A DNA stretch of 64,000 nt from NCBI RefSeq assembly GCF_000173655.1, contig NZ_ABZU01000002.1:62001-126000 (forward strand), in the 5' to 3' direction. The stretch's first letter is position 1, and the number at the start of each line of letters is the position of its first letter. Below the pieces are notes generated by a model. The model ran no database searches, was not told where the DNA came from, and saw only the letters and a list, made by a program, of their open reading frames with translations. Shown here in pieces: positions 1 to 9,509 of the stretch. Made by a program: the position numbers and the translations under genes. This stretch comes from Corynebacterium amycolatum SK46. Lineage in GTDB: Bacteria; Actinomycetota; Actinomycetes; Mycobacteriales; Mycobacteriaceae.

Positions 1-263
1 CGGGTATCAGCCAGAATGCCGGCGTGAACACGCGGGTGCAGCGTCTTCACACGGCCCTCGAGGCACTCCGGGAAACCAGTGAGATCCTCAACCGGGGTCA
101 CAGGAACGCCAGCTGCAGCAATCTTGCCAGCCGTGGAACCGGTGGAAACGATTTCCACGCCAGCCTCGTGCAGGTCACGAGCAAGCTCCTCGAGCCCAGT
201 CTTGTCGTAGACGCTAATCAGAGCGCGCTTGATTGGTTTACGCTGCGTGTTGTCGTTGGTCAT
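1..263 (-). CDS. purH: Bifunctional AICAR formyltransferase/IMP cyclohydrolase, N-terminal part (cut by window edge)
   Basis: This is the first ~87 codons of PurH, which performs the last two steps of de novo IMP synthesis in the cytoplasm. The visible part is the start of the IMP cyclohydrolase (MGS-like) domain: a short leader, then [16 protein letters not shown] and the phosphate-binding stretch STGSTAGKI, followed by [17 protein letters not shown], all typical of PurH. The start ATG (263-261) overlaps the purN stop codon as ATGA, so the two genes are translationally coupled in one operon. The rest of the protein, including the transformylase domain, lies beyond position 1. Confidence 0.95.
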   Translation of the reverse strand, partial: MTNDNTQRKPIKRALISVYDKTGLEELARDLHEAGVEIVSTGSTAGKIAAAGVPVTPVEDLTGFPECLEGRVKTLHPRVHAGILADT

Positions 264-913
264 TTCAGATAAGCCTTTCGTCCGTCACGCTCAATTCCGT
301 GATCGGCAATCGAGTGCAATACATCAACCAGGAGTCGGCGTTCGACAACCTTGATTCGTTCGTGCAGGGTCTCCACCGTGTCGTCGTCCTCGACGGCCAC
401 TGACTGCTGCGCCAGAATCGGCCCGGTGTCCACTCCATTATCAACAATATGCACGGTCGTGCCGGTGACCTTCACCCCGTAGTCAAGTGCATCCGGTACC
501 GCACGCGCCCCTGGGAAGGACGGCAGCAGCGCAGGATGCGTATTAATGATGCGATTGCTGTAGGCCTCCACAAATGATGGCCCCAGAATGCGCATGAAAC
601 CCGCCGAGACAACGATATCCGGCGAAAAACTGCTCACGGCCTCTAAAACACGAATATCCCAACCTTCTCGGTCCTTCTTTGCCTCAGCATCGAAAGGCAC
701 CCGAAAAGTTGGGATATTGAGGTTTTGAGCCCTCTCCAGCGCCGGACAATCCTTGTCCGAACCAACCGCGACAATCTGAACCTTTTCAGCATCCAGCAGT
801 TCCAGCATCGACTGCAAAAGGGAGCCCAGGCCAGAGGCCAGGACTACGATGCGGAGCTGCTTGCTGGAGGAATTATTGTGCGAAATTTCTGCGACGGGCT
901 GTGCTTCAGTCAC
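260..913 (-). CDS. purN: Phosphoribosylglycinamide formyltransferase PurN
   Basis: PurN transfers a formyl group from 10-formyl-THF to GAR, the third step of purine synthesis. The 217-residue protein has the family fold: [14 protein letters not shown] near residue 21 (nucleotide-binding loop, slightly changed from the usual GNGSNLQ), the [13 protein letters not shown] segment with the catalytic Asn and His, and [15 protein letters not shown] with the catalytic Asp. The start is GTG at 913; the first ~19 residues are an extension before the domain begins. Its stop overlaps the purH start by four bases (ATGA), so purN-purH form one operon. The DUF6350 gene lies 57 bp upstream on the same strand. 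Confidence 0.95.
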   Translation of the reverse strand: MTEAQPVAEISHNNSSSKQLRIVVLASGLGSLLQSMLELLDAEKVQIVAVGSDKDCPALERAQNLNIPTFRVPFDAEAKKDREGWDIRVLEAVSSFSPDIVVSAGFMRILGPSFVEAYSNRIINTHPALLPSFPGARAVPDALDYGVKVTGTTVHIVDNGVDTGPILAQQSVAVEDDDTVETLHERIKVVERRLLVDVLHSIADHGIERDGRKAYLK

Positions 914-970
914 GGCGTTTAGCTTACCCAGCCCGACAGAGACCCCAAATTCCGCTCCCCCTAAGTTGGC

Positions 971-2755
971 TTAGCTCTTTTGGCTTGACGACGGTTTTCC
1001 GTCGCCGCCCTCCTCCGAGTCTTCGGTGTCCTCATCGGATTCGTCCTCTTCGGTCGCATCTACTTTGCTCGGTTCTTCTCCGTCCGCGGCGCTTTCCGAA
1101 TCCTCTTCAGACTCAGCACCGGACTCTGATCCATCCTCTGTGCCGGACTCGGCTTCGTCTTCGGAGGTCGCTACGACTTCCCCGTCGACAATCTCCTCCG
1201 ACTCCTCCGACTCCTCCGAACCGTCCGCGCCATTGTCGGACTTATCGGCGTCGCCGGCATCCTCAGCCTCAGCGTGACCGTCCCCATCTTCTGCAGGCTT
1301 CGGCGGGAACTTCTCAGCGGCCACTTCCGAGACACCCTTGTCCCTACCAAGTGACGGCACACCGGTCATCGCAACCACCACGATGGCCCCCGGAACAACC
1401 AGCCACATCGAGCCGAGCAGGCCAGTCAGCCACCAGGAGGCACCGGCCCACCCAAAGATGCCAACCTCACCGCCGAGCAGCCAAGCCAGCCCCATTAGGA
1501 ACATGATCGACCACACGGCAGCGAGAACGACGACCAGGTAGGGCTGCTTCGGTGCAGATTTCTTCAGGAATGCCACGACGCGCCAAGCTGCAATGGCTGG
1601 CGGTAGCACAATCAGCACTCCGAAAGCCCAGTGCGCAAGCGACTGAGGCATGGCAGCCAAAATCGGCAGGGGCGGCAGCTGAGCCGGGTGCACTGCGAAC
1701 AGCCCAGCCTCCGCAGGCCCAAAGGTCGATTTGCCGCCCACCAGCACACCGACAGCACCGAAGGCCACATTTGGCAGGTAGAGCAGCGAGAGACCGCTGA
1801 CCGCAACACTTTCACCGGCCGTATCCGTGATTGCAAATGTCTCTGCCAGCAACCCTCGATGCCAAATCAGCGAAACGAGGGTCACCACAACACCGACCAG
1901 CCACAGCCATGCCACGTAGCTGCCCGCCAGTCGCGCCGACCCGAGCAACCACTCCGGTAGCTTACGGCGCAGCAGTAGTGCGCGCAGCAACCGCTGCCCC
2001 ATCCCCAGCACCAAGGCCACGAGATTTACGAGCAGCGCGGCTGCAATCGCAAGGCCGAAACTGGGGGTTTGAATGCGGGGAAACACCTTCGACGCGTCGT
2101 AAAGCATGAGCCACGCGATGATGGTGAGCACAATGGGCGTACCCAGATACGCGCCGACCAGCGCGCGCACGTCCTTGATGCTGATGCGGTCAGCGACTTC
2201 GCGGCGTACACGCCAAGCGATGAACATCACCATCAGCACCGCAGGCAGTGCTGGCGTGAGCCCCAGCGTTGTGCCGTTAAAGCGGAACGGTGCGAGGTTA
2301 AAAATCATCCACATCGACGCGATACTCGCTGGAAGCGGAGACATTCCAGCGCCGCTCACGATGACGCCAATCAGAGCTACCGAGATGATGAACAGCAATA
2401 CGACGCCGTACGAACCGGCAACAGACAGCCCAAACCGGCGTGCACGAGGCGAGTTGATGAGGCGACGGAAACCCGAGAACCGCCCCATGCGTGACGACGT
2501 CCCGGAGGCCCCCGCCTTCATCTTCGTAGCGGTACCTCGATTTACGCCAACCCCTTCGCTGCGCGCGCCCCCTGTTTGACCGGCTTGCGTATTCTGCCAT
2601 GCGCGGGTGGTGCGTTCGCTGTGCTCGCTGCGGACGCCGCGGGAGCTGCCGCTGCTACCGCCGCCGGTGCGGCTTCGCCGATTTCGATCGCTACCGGAGG
2701 AACCTCTCCGCGAATCCGCGCCTTTCACAGTGGCATCGTCCTTCCTGCGTCTCAT
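971..2755 (-). CDS. DUF6350 family polytopic membrane protein with acidic C-terminal tail
   Basis: A 594-residue integral membrane protein of the actinobacterial DUF6350 family, often found directly upstream of purN-purH; no biochemical function is established. The N-terminal ~100 residues are Arg/Ser/Gly-rich and basic, likely cytoplasmic. Residues ~105-460 contain about ten hydrophobic segments, for example GVVLLFIISVALIGVIVSGA and LVVVLAAVWSIMFLMGLAWL. The last ~120 residues are almost entirely Glu, Asp, Ser and Gly, an unusually long acidic tail ending PSSSQKS. The ATG at 2755 opens MRRRKDD; no strong ribosome site is seen, so the start is less certain. It is probably cotranscribed with purN. 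Confidence 0.85.
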   Translation of the reverse strand: MRRRKDDATVKGADSRRGSSGSDRNRRSRTGGGSSGSSRGVRSEHSERTTRAWQNTQAGQTGGARSEGVGVNRGTATKMKAGASGTSSRMGRFSGFRRLINSPRARRFGLSVAGSYGVVLLFIISVALIGVIVSGAGMSPLPASIASMWMIFNLAPFRFNGTTLGLTPALPAVLMVMFIAWRVRREVADRISIKDVRALVGAYLGTPIVLTIIAWLMLYDASKVFPRIQTPSFGLAIAAALLVNLVALVLGMGQRLLRALLLRRKLPEWLLGSARLAGSYVAWLWLVGVVVTLVSLIWHRGLLAETFAITDTAGESVAVSGLSLLYLPNVAFGAVGVLVGGKSTFGPAEAGLFAVHPAQLPPLPILAAMPQSLAHWAFGVLIVLPPAIAAWRVVAFLKKSAPKQPYLVVVLAAVWSIMFLMGLAWLLGGEVGIFGWAGASWWLTGLLGSMWLVVPGAIVVVAMTGVPSLGRDKGVSEVAAEKFPPKPAEDGDGHAEAEDAGDADKSDNGADGSEESEESEEIVDGEVVATSEDEAESGTEDGSESGAESEEDSESAADGEEPSKVDATEEDESDEDTEDSEEGGDGKPSSSQKS

Positions 2756-3289
2756 CGTTGGCGGCTGACTCCATACCTACATGGATAAGGTGGCGCGCAC
2801 GTGCGCGTCACAGCCATGGCCATATAGTGCCATATATACAACGCCTCTTTGCTCAGGCATTGCAGAGTCTCGTTTGAAAGTGTGGAGCCCAGGACGGACG
2901 ATATCCGTCGAGTCCGATACCCTTGCCATCCCCCCCCCAAAGTGGCTTCACCTTTGGTTTCCATTTGTCAACGCCGATGGGTTACCTTTTGCCACCCCCG
3001 CTGGCACACCTTTAGTTCGCGCGGCAACTCCTTGCCAATTTCCCTGCCCGCCCCCTCGATTAAGGGGCATCCGGCATAAACCCCCTGGCAACAAGCCGGT
3101 CGCGCTTCGACTGACCCGCGGTAGAAGACAACAACACCATGGTCACAACAGGGCTCTATTGAACTAAAACTGACAGGTTAGTGAACAAGTTCTCTAAAAA
3201 TGAGTTGCTTGCCCTATATCGAACCGTTATTATCGCAAGGGTTAGATAACAGTTGGGTTACAAAGAGTTTTGTTGGCAGGGAGATTGAA
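2756..3289. other. 534-bp intergenic region between divergent DUF6350 and M23 peptidase genes
   Basis: No convincing gene. It holds a perfect 14-bp palindrome CGCGCACGTGCGCG (2794-2807), an inverted repeat GACGGA-cgata-TCCGTC (2893-2909), close CCATATA repeats (2819-2837), and the promoter for the M23 gene (3205-3233). The palindromes sit nearer the DUF6350 side and could be operators for that gene, but no regulator is recognised. Confidence 0.6.
3205..3233 (+). promoter_or_regulatory. Sigma-A type promoter of the M23 peptidase gene
   Basis: A -35 hexamer TTGCTT (3205-3210) and a -10 TATTAT (3228-3233) are separated by exactly 17 bp. Transcription would begin near 3240, so upstream in-frame start codons such as 3200 cannot be used and the GTG at 3290 becomes the likely start. 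Confidence 0.6.
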
Positions 3290-3997
3290 GTGACGTTTTT
3301 CAATGCTCGTCGCGGAGGCGGAAAGCACCGCAAGGTAGAAGTTTCCGCAACTTCTCGCGCAGCACTGGTCGCACTGTCCGCATCGACTATCGCTTCCTCC
3401 AACGCGGTCGCCCACGCAACTGAGACCGAGAATAAGGCTCCAGAGAACTCAGCCTCTACTCAGACCCGCGCTGCTCAGCCGAAGAACAATGCTCCGATGG
3501 TGCTGGCTTCCAGCTCCTTCAGCCCGAGCACTAACCTCAGTGACCACCTCGCTACTGCCCTGCAGTACAACCAGGAGCGCGTTGCCCGCGATCAGGCCGC
3601 CCGCGCCCCGAAGCTCTCCATCCCGACCGTGGGGCTGCTGACCTCCCCGTTCGGTCCTCGCTGGGGCTCTTTCCACTATGGTGTCGACCTGGCTAACGTC
3701 ACCAACACTCCAATCATGTCCGTCATGGACGGCACTGTTATCGATGCAGGTCCAGCTCAGGGCTACGGCCAGTGGATTCGCGTTCGCCATGACGACGGAT
3801 CTGTTTCCGTCTACGGCCACATTGAGTCCATCTACGTTGCTGTCGGCGAAGCTGTCCGAGCCGGTCAGGTCATTGCCGGTATGGGCAACCGCGGCTTCTC
3901 CACCGGTACGCACCTTCACTTCGAGATCCACCCGGATGGCACCACCCCGGTCGACCCGGTGACCTGGTTCATCGAGCGTGGTCTGAGCCTGAACTAA
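3290..3997 (+). CDS. M23 family metallopeptidase, cell-wall endopeptidase
   Basis: A secreted LytM-type zinc endopeptidase expected to cut peptide cross-links in peptidoglycan. The chosen start is GTG 3290, preceded by AGGGAG (3278-3283) at six-base spacing; earlier in-frame starts lie upstream of the promoter. The 235-residue protein begins with a basic stretch and a moderately hydrophobic Ala/Ser segment ending AVAHA, consistent with an export signal. A low-complexity linker follows, then the M23 domain (about 115-235). Zinc ligands are visible: HYGVD (H129, D133) and GTHLHFE (H208, H210). The gene is monocistronic. Related corynebacterial M23 genes are MtrA-controlled; a TAACA-like repeat lies at 3241-3262. 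Confidence 0.9.
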   Translation: MTFFNARRGGGKHRKVEVSATSRAALVALSASTIASSNAVAHATETENKAPENSASTQTRAAQPKNNAPMVLASSSFSPSTNLSDHLATALQYNQERVARDQAARAPKLSIPTVGLLTSPFGPRWGSFHYGVDLANVTNTPIMSVMDGTVIDAGPAQGYGQWIRVRHDDGSVSVYGHIESIYVAVGEAVRAGQVIAGMGNRGFSTGTHLHFEIHPDGTTPVDPVTWFIERGLSLN

Positions 3998-4149
3998 TCA
4001 GGTATCGGCACAGGTACGAGCAGGCCTGGTCGCTCTGCGAGGGCTCTACTGGTGCACCGGCCCCCTGTTCGACCGCGACTGCAAGCCTCGCCTGATTAAT
4101 TTTTCAGAAACCGGCATCGCCGCCAGTACTGGGGCTTTACTCTTGACAC

Positions 4150-4641
4150 ATGGCAGAGACTCAAACATTCCGCATGTGGAAGAAGTTGGCTGCGACTCCA
4201 GTCGTCGGCAAGCGTTTATTTTCCTTAGCCGCCGCATTGACGGCGCCATATTTCCGCACAATCTGCCCCAAGCTAGAGACGATGGAGCCTGGACTGGCGG
4301 TAGCGCGCATGCCCGCTTGGTGGGGCGTACGTAATCACATTAAGTCCGTGCATGCGATTGCTGCATGTAACCTCGCTGAATTCGCGATGGGCATGCTCTG
4401 TGAGGCCAGCGTGCCAACAACGCATCGCTGGGTACCAAAGGGCATGACGACGAGCTACAAGCGCATCTCCGTTGGTGGGCTGACGGCTGTGGCCAAAGCT
4501 GAGTTGCCGGACTTCTCCACCATCACGCCAGAGACTGGTGGAGTGGATTTTCCCGTTCACATCGTGCTGACCGATGCAGGCGGCACCGAAGTGCAAGATG
4601 CCACCATCAACTGCTGGGTGACCGCGAAGAAGCCTAAGTAG
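4150..4641 (+). CDS. DUF4442 domain protein, hotdog-fold thioesterase-like
   Basis: A 163-residue protein matching the DUF4442 family, a branch of the PaaI-like hotdog thioesterases. Features include PYFRTICPKLETMEPGLA near residue 33, VRNHIKSVHAIAACNLAEFAMGML (about 60-83), where the active-site helix of hotdog enzymes lies, and a beta-rich C-terminal half ending CWVTAKKPK. The substrate is unknown; acyl-CoA or acyl-carrier thioesters are the family expectation. The gene is convergent with pcrA, 21 bp away. The region before it (3998-4149) shows no clear terminator for the M23 gene. Confidence 0.8.
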   Translation: MAETQTFRMWKKLAATPVVGKRLFSLAAALTAPYFRTICPKLETMEPGLAVARMPAWWGVRNHIKSVHAIAACNLAEFAMGMLCEASVPTTHRWVPKGMTTSYKRISVGGLTAVAKAELPDFSTITPETGGVDFPVHIVLTDAGGTEVQDATINCWVTAKKPK

Positions 4642-4662
4642 CCTCCACGCGGTGGTCGTTTT

Positions 4663-7362
4663 CTACAGTTTCTCCATTGGCACACCGCCGATAAGCATCA
4701 TGCGGACCTTACCTGCGGATCCAAAGTCAATCATCGCAGTTGCCCGAGGCGCGACCCCTTGGACTTCAAGCACAGTGCCTAAGCCGTACTTGTCGTGAAC
4801 AACCTTGTCACCGGGCTCTAGGTGCAAGACCTGATTCTTCTTTCGGGATGACGTACCAGAGCTGGCGGATCCACCCGAGCCGAAGCCCGAGCTGGAGCCA
4901 AAGCCCGACGAGGTACCATGGCCACGACCAAACGCGCTGCCCGCGCCGTAGCCGCTAGAGCCAAAACCACCAGAACCGGCGCCCCAGCTTCGAGCCGGAG
5001 CCTCGCGCAGCCAATCGATCAGGTCGCTTGGGACTTCCCCCAGGAAACGTGAGGGCGGATTATTCTGCGGCGAACCCCACGAGGACCGAGTCACGGCACG
5101 CGTGAGATACAGCTGCTTGCGAGCTCGGGTAATACCCACATAGGCCAGACGTCGCTCTTCGGCCAGCTCCTTCGGATCGCCCAGGGCGCGTAGGTGCGGG
5201 AACAGTCCGTCTTCCCAGCCGATGAGAAATACCACCGGAAACTCCAGGCCCTTTGCCGTATGTAGCGTCATCAACGTCACTACACCGGTGTCATCATCCG
5301 GAATCTGGTCCGCATCCGCCACCAGAGAAACTCGCTCGAGGAATGCCTGCAGACTTCCCGGCTCCGCTTCCCCATCGTTGTCGAAGTCGGCCGTGAAATC
5401 ACGCGCGAGGTCATTCGCGATTCCAGATTCCACCTCGGACTCGCCACTGGTATCAGCACCGCTTTCAGCATCAGCTGCAGCGCCAGAGCCTTCTTTTACA
5501 TCAGCGCTAATATCCACCGACGACATCATTCGCGCCTCTGCAGAGAACTCCCGCGCAACGCTGACGAGCTCATTGAGGTTGTCCAGGCGTGTGGCATCTT
5601 GCGGATCATTGGAGCGCTCGAGCTCCGACTTGTACCCACTGCGATCAATAATCGCATTGACCAAGTCGCCGATATCAGCCAGTTCACCGGATGCCATATC
5701 CGCCGCCAAGCCATCAATCATCTCGACGAACGCCGCCATCGCATTTCGGCTCCGCGCCGCCACTGCCGACACCTTGCCCTCAGCTACGGCACGTAGCGCC
5801 GTGCCAAACGAGCACCTCTCGTCCTCGGCATAGAGCGACACATGCGCCACCGCACGGTCACCGATTCCGCGGCGCGGCGTATTGATAATGCGACGCAGCG
5901 AAACATCATCGTCGAAGTTCTCAATAACACGCAGGTAGGCGACAATATCGCGTACTTCCTTACGCTCATAGAACCTGGTGCCACCAACCACCGTGTACGG
6001 CACGCCCATACGGATGAAGACATCTTCTAGCGCACGGGAGGAATTATTGGTGCGGTAGAAAATCGCCACATCCGAATACGAGTACGGCCCGTAGTCGACC
6101 AATTGCTCAATCTCGTTAGCGATAAACCGAGCCTCATCGTGCTCATTGTCCGCCACGTAGCCCTTAATCTTGCCGCCCTCACCGAGATCGGTCCACAGCT
6201 TCTTCTCCCGACGGTTCTCATTGCGCGCAATCAACGCATTGGCCGCCGACAGAATCGTCTGCGTCGAGCGATAGTTTTGCTCCAGCAAAATCGACGTGGC
6301 CTCCGGATAGTCCTTCTCAAACTCCTCAATATTGCGAATAGTCGCACCACGGAAGGCATAAATGGACTGGTCCGAATCGCCCACCACACACAGCTCACTC
6401 GGAGGCACATCTCCACCGGGCTTGCCGACGAGCGTCGAGACCAAAACATACTGCGCATGGTTGGTGTCCTGGTACTCGTCCACCAACACATGCCGGAAGC
6501 GGCGACGGTAGTACTCTGCAACCTGCGGGTGACTGGTGAAGATCCGAACGACCTCACCGATTAGATCGTCAAAGTCCACGGCATTAGCCGCCCGCAGCCT
6601 GGTTTGGTACTCCAGGTAAACCCGTGCAACGACGTCATCAAAAGGATTGCGCGTCGTCGAGGCATCGGCGATGGCCTTCTCCGGATCAATCAACTCATTC
6701 TTGAGATTGGAGATACGCGACGAGAGCACGCGGCCGGTGAACTTCTTGGCATCCAGATCCATGTCCTTAGCGATCATGGACAGCAAACGCCGGGAGTCGT
6801 CCGAATCATAAATAGAGAAATTGGAATTAAGCCCCGGTACTAGCGCATGCTGCATGCGCAGGATGCGCACACACATGGAGTGGAACGTGGACACCCACAT
6901 ACGCTGCGCTTGGTCACCGACCAGACCAGCCACACGCTCGCGCATCTCAGCTGCGGCCTTATTGGTAAAAGTAATAGCCAAAATTTGGCTTGGCAGGACT
7001 CCACGCGCACCGATCAGGTATGCAATCCTGCGCGTCAGCACAGACGTCTTTCCCGAACCCGCTCCAGCCACAATCAACAGTGGTGAACCAATGTGTTCCA
7101 CTGCTTGGCGCTGCTGCGGATTAAGCCCCTCTAACAGCGACTCTGAATCAAAACTGGGCTCGAAGCCGCCGCCAAAACCGCCGCCAAAGCTGGCAGCGCC
7201 ACTCGGCGCGCTATTGCTACCAGCGCCGGCGAAGTGGCCGAACCCACCGCGGCCAGGCGTAGCACCGCCCGACTCACCGTGGTTCGAACCACTATGGCTA
7301 TCGCCACTACGGCCATCGTCAGCATTGAAGGACCCGAACAGCATTCCAGTTTCATTTCCCAT
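4663..7362 (-). CDS. pcrA: ATP-dependent 3'-5' DNA helicase PcrA/UvrD
   Basis: A superfamily 1A helicase for nucleotide excision repair and removal of recombination intermediates. From ATG 7362 it is 899 residues. The first ~65 are Gly/Ser/Ala-rich. The helicase core then shows all motifs: LNPQQRQAVEH (Q motif), VAGAGSGKTSVLTRRI (Walker A), VDEYQDTNHAQY (motif II), VVGDSDQSIYAFRGA (III), LEQNYRSTQTIL (IV), TLHTAKGLEFPVVF (V) and RRLAYVGITRARKQLYL (VI). A Gly/Ser/Phe-rich linker leads to the PcrA C-terminal Tudor-like domain (HLEPGDKVVHDKYGLGTV...PMEKL). ATG 7344 is an alternative start. Divergent from csm. Confidence 0.95.
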   Translation of the reverse strand: MGNETGMLFGSFNADDGRSGDSHSGSNHGESGGATPGRGGFGHFAGAGSNSAPSGAASFGGGFGGGFEPSFDSESLLEGLNPQQRQAVEHIGSPLLIVAGAGSGKTSVLTRRIAYLIGARGVLPSQILAITFTNKAAAEMRERVAGLVGDQAQRMWVSTFHSMCVRILRMQHALVPGLNSNFSIYDSDDSRRLLSMIAKDMDLDAKKFTGRVLSSRISNLKNELIDPEKAIADASTTRNPFDDVVARVYLEYQTRLRAANAVDFDDLIGEVVRIFTSHPQVAEYYRRRFRHVLVDEYQDTNHAQYVLVSTLVGKPGGDVPPSELCVVGDSDQSIYAFRGATIRNIEEFEKDYPEATSILLEQNYRSTQTILSAANALIARNENRREKKLWTDLGEGGKIKGYVADNEHDEARFIANEIEQLVDYGPYSYSDVAIFYRTNNSSRALEDVFIRMGVPYTVVGGTRFYERKEVRDIVAYLRVIENFDDDVSLRRIINTPRRGIGDRAVAHVSLYAEDERCSFGTALRAVAEGKVSAVAARSRNAMAAFVEMIDGLAADMASGELADIGDLVNAIIDRSGYKSELERSNDPQDATRLDNLNELVSVAREFSAEARMMSSVDISADVKEGSGAAADAESGADTSGESEVESGIANDLARDFTADFDNDGEAEPGSLQAFLERVSLVADADQIPDDDTGVVTLMTLHTAKGLEFPVVFLIGWEDGLFPHLRALGDPKELAEERRLAYVGITRARKQLYLTRAVTRSSWGSPQNNPPSRFLGEVPSDLIDWLREAPARSWGAGSGGFGSSGYGAGSAFGRGHGTSSGFGSSSGFGSGGSASSGTSSRKKNQVLHLEPGDKVVHDKYGLGTVLEVQGVAPRATAMIDFGSAGKVRMMLIGGVPMEKL

Positions 7363-7427
7363 GATGGCTACTACAGTAGCCGAGCCCCCGGATTGGACTG
7401 TTCGAATCCTTTGGCACAATAAGAACT

Positions 7428-7802
7428 ATGAGCGAAAACCCTGCGGACACTCCCGCCGCACACACCGATAACACCGACGGCGCTGAGCACAGCCAGCAAG
7501 CTGCGGCAGTATCCCCTTTTGAAGTCCGCACCCCCACCGGCACCGATGACCCGTTGAGCTCCGCGGAGATCGAACAGTACCGCAAGGAAATCAACCGCCT
7601 TGACGGGCTGATTATCGATGCCATTCAACGCCGCACCGCAATCAGTAAGGCCGTCGGCAAAACCCGCCTTGGATCTGGCGGCACGCGTCTCGTGCACGGC
7701 CGAGAGGTGCAGATTATCAACGAGTTCCGTGACGCACTTGGCCCAGAGGGCCCGGCGATCGCGTCAGCGCTGCTGCGCATGGGACGCGGCCGCCTGGGCT
7801 AA
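7428..7802 (+). CDS. csm: Chorismate mutase, AroQ-delta type
   Basis: Converts chorismate to prephenate at the branch to phenylalanine and tyrosine. The 124-residue protein has ~40 disordered N-terminal residues, then the all-helical AroQ domain: EIEQYRKEINRLDGLIIDAIQRRTAISKAVGKTR, with the arginine and lysine residues that bind chorismate. The C-terminus, LLRMGRGRLG, matches the delta subclass, in which this tail docks onto DAHP synthase and boosts activity. Divergent from pcrA (65-bp gap) and convergent with gabD, as recalled in C. glutamicum near pgi. Confidence 0.93.
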   Translation: MSENPADTPAAHTDNTDGAEHSQQAAAVSPFEVRTPTGTDDPLSSAEIEQYRKEINRLDGLIIDAIQRRTAISKAVGKTRLGSGGTRLVHGREVQIINEFRDALGPEGPAIASALLRMGRGRLG

Positions 7803-7826
7803 CCCTCGCGCGAGCTACTCGCCCGG

Positions 7827-9308
7827 CTAGCCTTCCAGGGAAATCAGCTTTTCCTCTAGGAACTCATCGATACCGGTGAAGCCCCCCTCACGTCCAAGGC
7901 CGGACTGCTTGACACCACCGAACGGCGCCGACGGGTCCGACAGCGAGCCCTTATTGACCGCAACCATGCCGGACTCCAACGCCTCTGCCGCACTAAGCGC
8001 CTTGGTCAGGTTCTCACTGAACACATACGCAGCCAGACCAAAGATGGTGTCATTTGCCTGCTCAATCGCACGGTCGTCGTCCGTGAAGGTCGTCACCGCA
8101 ACCACCGGACCGAAAATCTCTTCGCGGACAATATCCGCATCCTCGGGCACATCTGTCAGAACTGTGGGCTCGAAGAAGTAGCCGTCGGAAAGCGCGCCGC
8201 CGAGATCTGGAATCTTGCCGCCGCACTCGACCTTCGCACCACGCTTGACCGCATCGTCAACCAGATCACGAACCTTTTCCTGTTGATCGCGCAGCGCGAG
8301 TGGCCCCAGATCCGTCGCAGGGTCGGTGCCCTCGCCCAACTTCAGTTCCGCAAAACGCTTGACGACGCCCTCGACGAACGCATCCTTCTTGGATTCATGA
8401 ATAATAAAGCGATTCGGGGCGATACACACCTGGCCGCCATTGCGGAGTTTGGCGTCATTGACTGCCTGCACAGCCTTATCGACATCGCCATCAGAGAGAA
8501 TGACAAACGGAGCATTTCCGCCGAGTTCGAGGGAGACTTTCATCGAGGTTTCCGCGGCCTTCGCAGCGAGCATTTGGCCAACTTCGGTGGAACCGGTGAA
8601 GGTGAACTTGCGCAGGCGGTCATCGGAAAGCAGGTCAGAAACGTTGGCTGAGTGTCCTGTTGGCAGCACGGAGATCACGCCTGCGGGGACACCGGCCTCA
8701 ATAAGCAGTTTGCCCAGGTAGAGCATGGTCAGCGGAGTTTTGGACGCGGGCTTAATAATGACCGGGCAGCCGGCGGCGAGTGCCGGGGCGATCTTGCGAG
8801 TACCCATAGCCAGCGGGAAATTCCACGGCGTAATAGCCAAAACCGGGCCGACCGGCTGCTTAATCACCGCGACGCGCGAAGATCCGCCCGGAGAGATTCG
8901 GTAATCACCGGAGATTCGCACGGCCTCCTCGGCGAACCAACGGAAAAACTCGCCACCGTAGCCGACCTCGGCCTTGGAATCCGGCAACGCACGGCCCATC
9001 TCCAGGGACTGCAACTGGGCCAGCTTGTCTGCATCCCGACGGATGAGTTCAAAAGCGCGGTAAAGAATCTCGCTGCGTTCGCGGGGCGGGGTTGCCTTCC
9101 ACTCCTTCTGGGCTGCGACGGCGTCGTCAAGCGCCTGCTTCGCATCCTCCTCGGTGGCAGAAGCAACCTGGACCAGCGGATTATCTGTGGCGGGATTTAT
9201 GACATCGAAGGTCTCGCCATTCGACGCAGGACGGAACTCGCCGCCGAGGAGAAGACCGGTAGGGACGTCCTTGAGAATGCTGTCGTAATCAGACGTGAAA
9301 TCAGTCAT
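7827..9308 (-). CDS. gabD: NAD(P)-dependent succinate-semialdehyde dehydrogenase
   Basis: An aldehyde dehydrogenase oxidising succinate semialdehyde to succinate. The 493-residue length and motifs fit the SSADH branch: ITPWNFPLAMGTRKIAPALAAGC (cofactor and oxyanion Asn), FTGSTEVGQ, SLELGGNAPFVI (general base Glu), GGQVCIAPNRF (catalytic Cys), and EEIFGPVVAV near the C-terminus. The N-terminus LLLGGEFRPASNGETFDVINPAT is also family-typical. No gabT or gabP lies nearby, so its physiological aldehyde cannot be read from context. Two copies of the repeated word GCTTNACGACG fall inside it (8357 and 9122). Confidence 0.9.
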   Translation of the reverse strand: MTDFTSDYDSILKDVPTGLLLGGEFRPASNGETFDVINPATDNPLVQVASATEEDAKQALDDAVAAQKEWKATPPRERSEILYRAFELIRRDADKLAQLQSLEMGRALPDSKAEVGYGGEFFRWFAEEAVRISGDYRISPGGSSRVAVIKQPVGPVLAITPWNFPLAMGTRKIAPALAAGCPVIIKPASKTPLTMLYLGKLLIEAGVPAGVISVLPTGHSANVSDLLSDDRLRKFTFTGSTEVGQMLAAKAAETSMKVSLELGGNAPFVILSDGDVDKAVQAVNDAKLRNGGQVCIAPNRFIIHESKKDAFVEGVVKRFAELKLGEGTDPATDLGPLALRDQQEKVRDLVDDAVKRGAKVECGGKIPDLGGALSDGYFFEPTVLTDVPEDADIVREEIFGPVVAVTTFTDDDRAIEQANDTIFGLAAYVFSENLTKALSAAEALESGMVAVNKGSLSDPSAPFGGVKQSGLGREGGFTGIDEFLEEKLISLEG

Positions 9309-9509
9309 ATTTTCCAGGGTAGGTGCCTTTGCCGAAGCAGGCTAGGGGTCGTAGATCCCGAATAGTTGACGCATAAGCACAGCGGAATCGAGTTACTGGC
9401 AGATTGTGGTCACGCCTGGTCGCATCCTGCCGCCCGGCGAGAGCGCCAAAACGCAACTAGTCTGGGGATGTATAAAGTGCTTTTCGTCAAAAATCACCTG
9501 GGAGCAGGA

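Noticed and set aside
2756-3289. Cyclic-di-AMP (ydaO) riboswitch before the M23 gene
   Set aside because: Such riboswitches often precede actinobacterial wall hydrolases, but the conserved core blocks are not present and the promoter lies only ~90 bp from the start codon.
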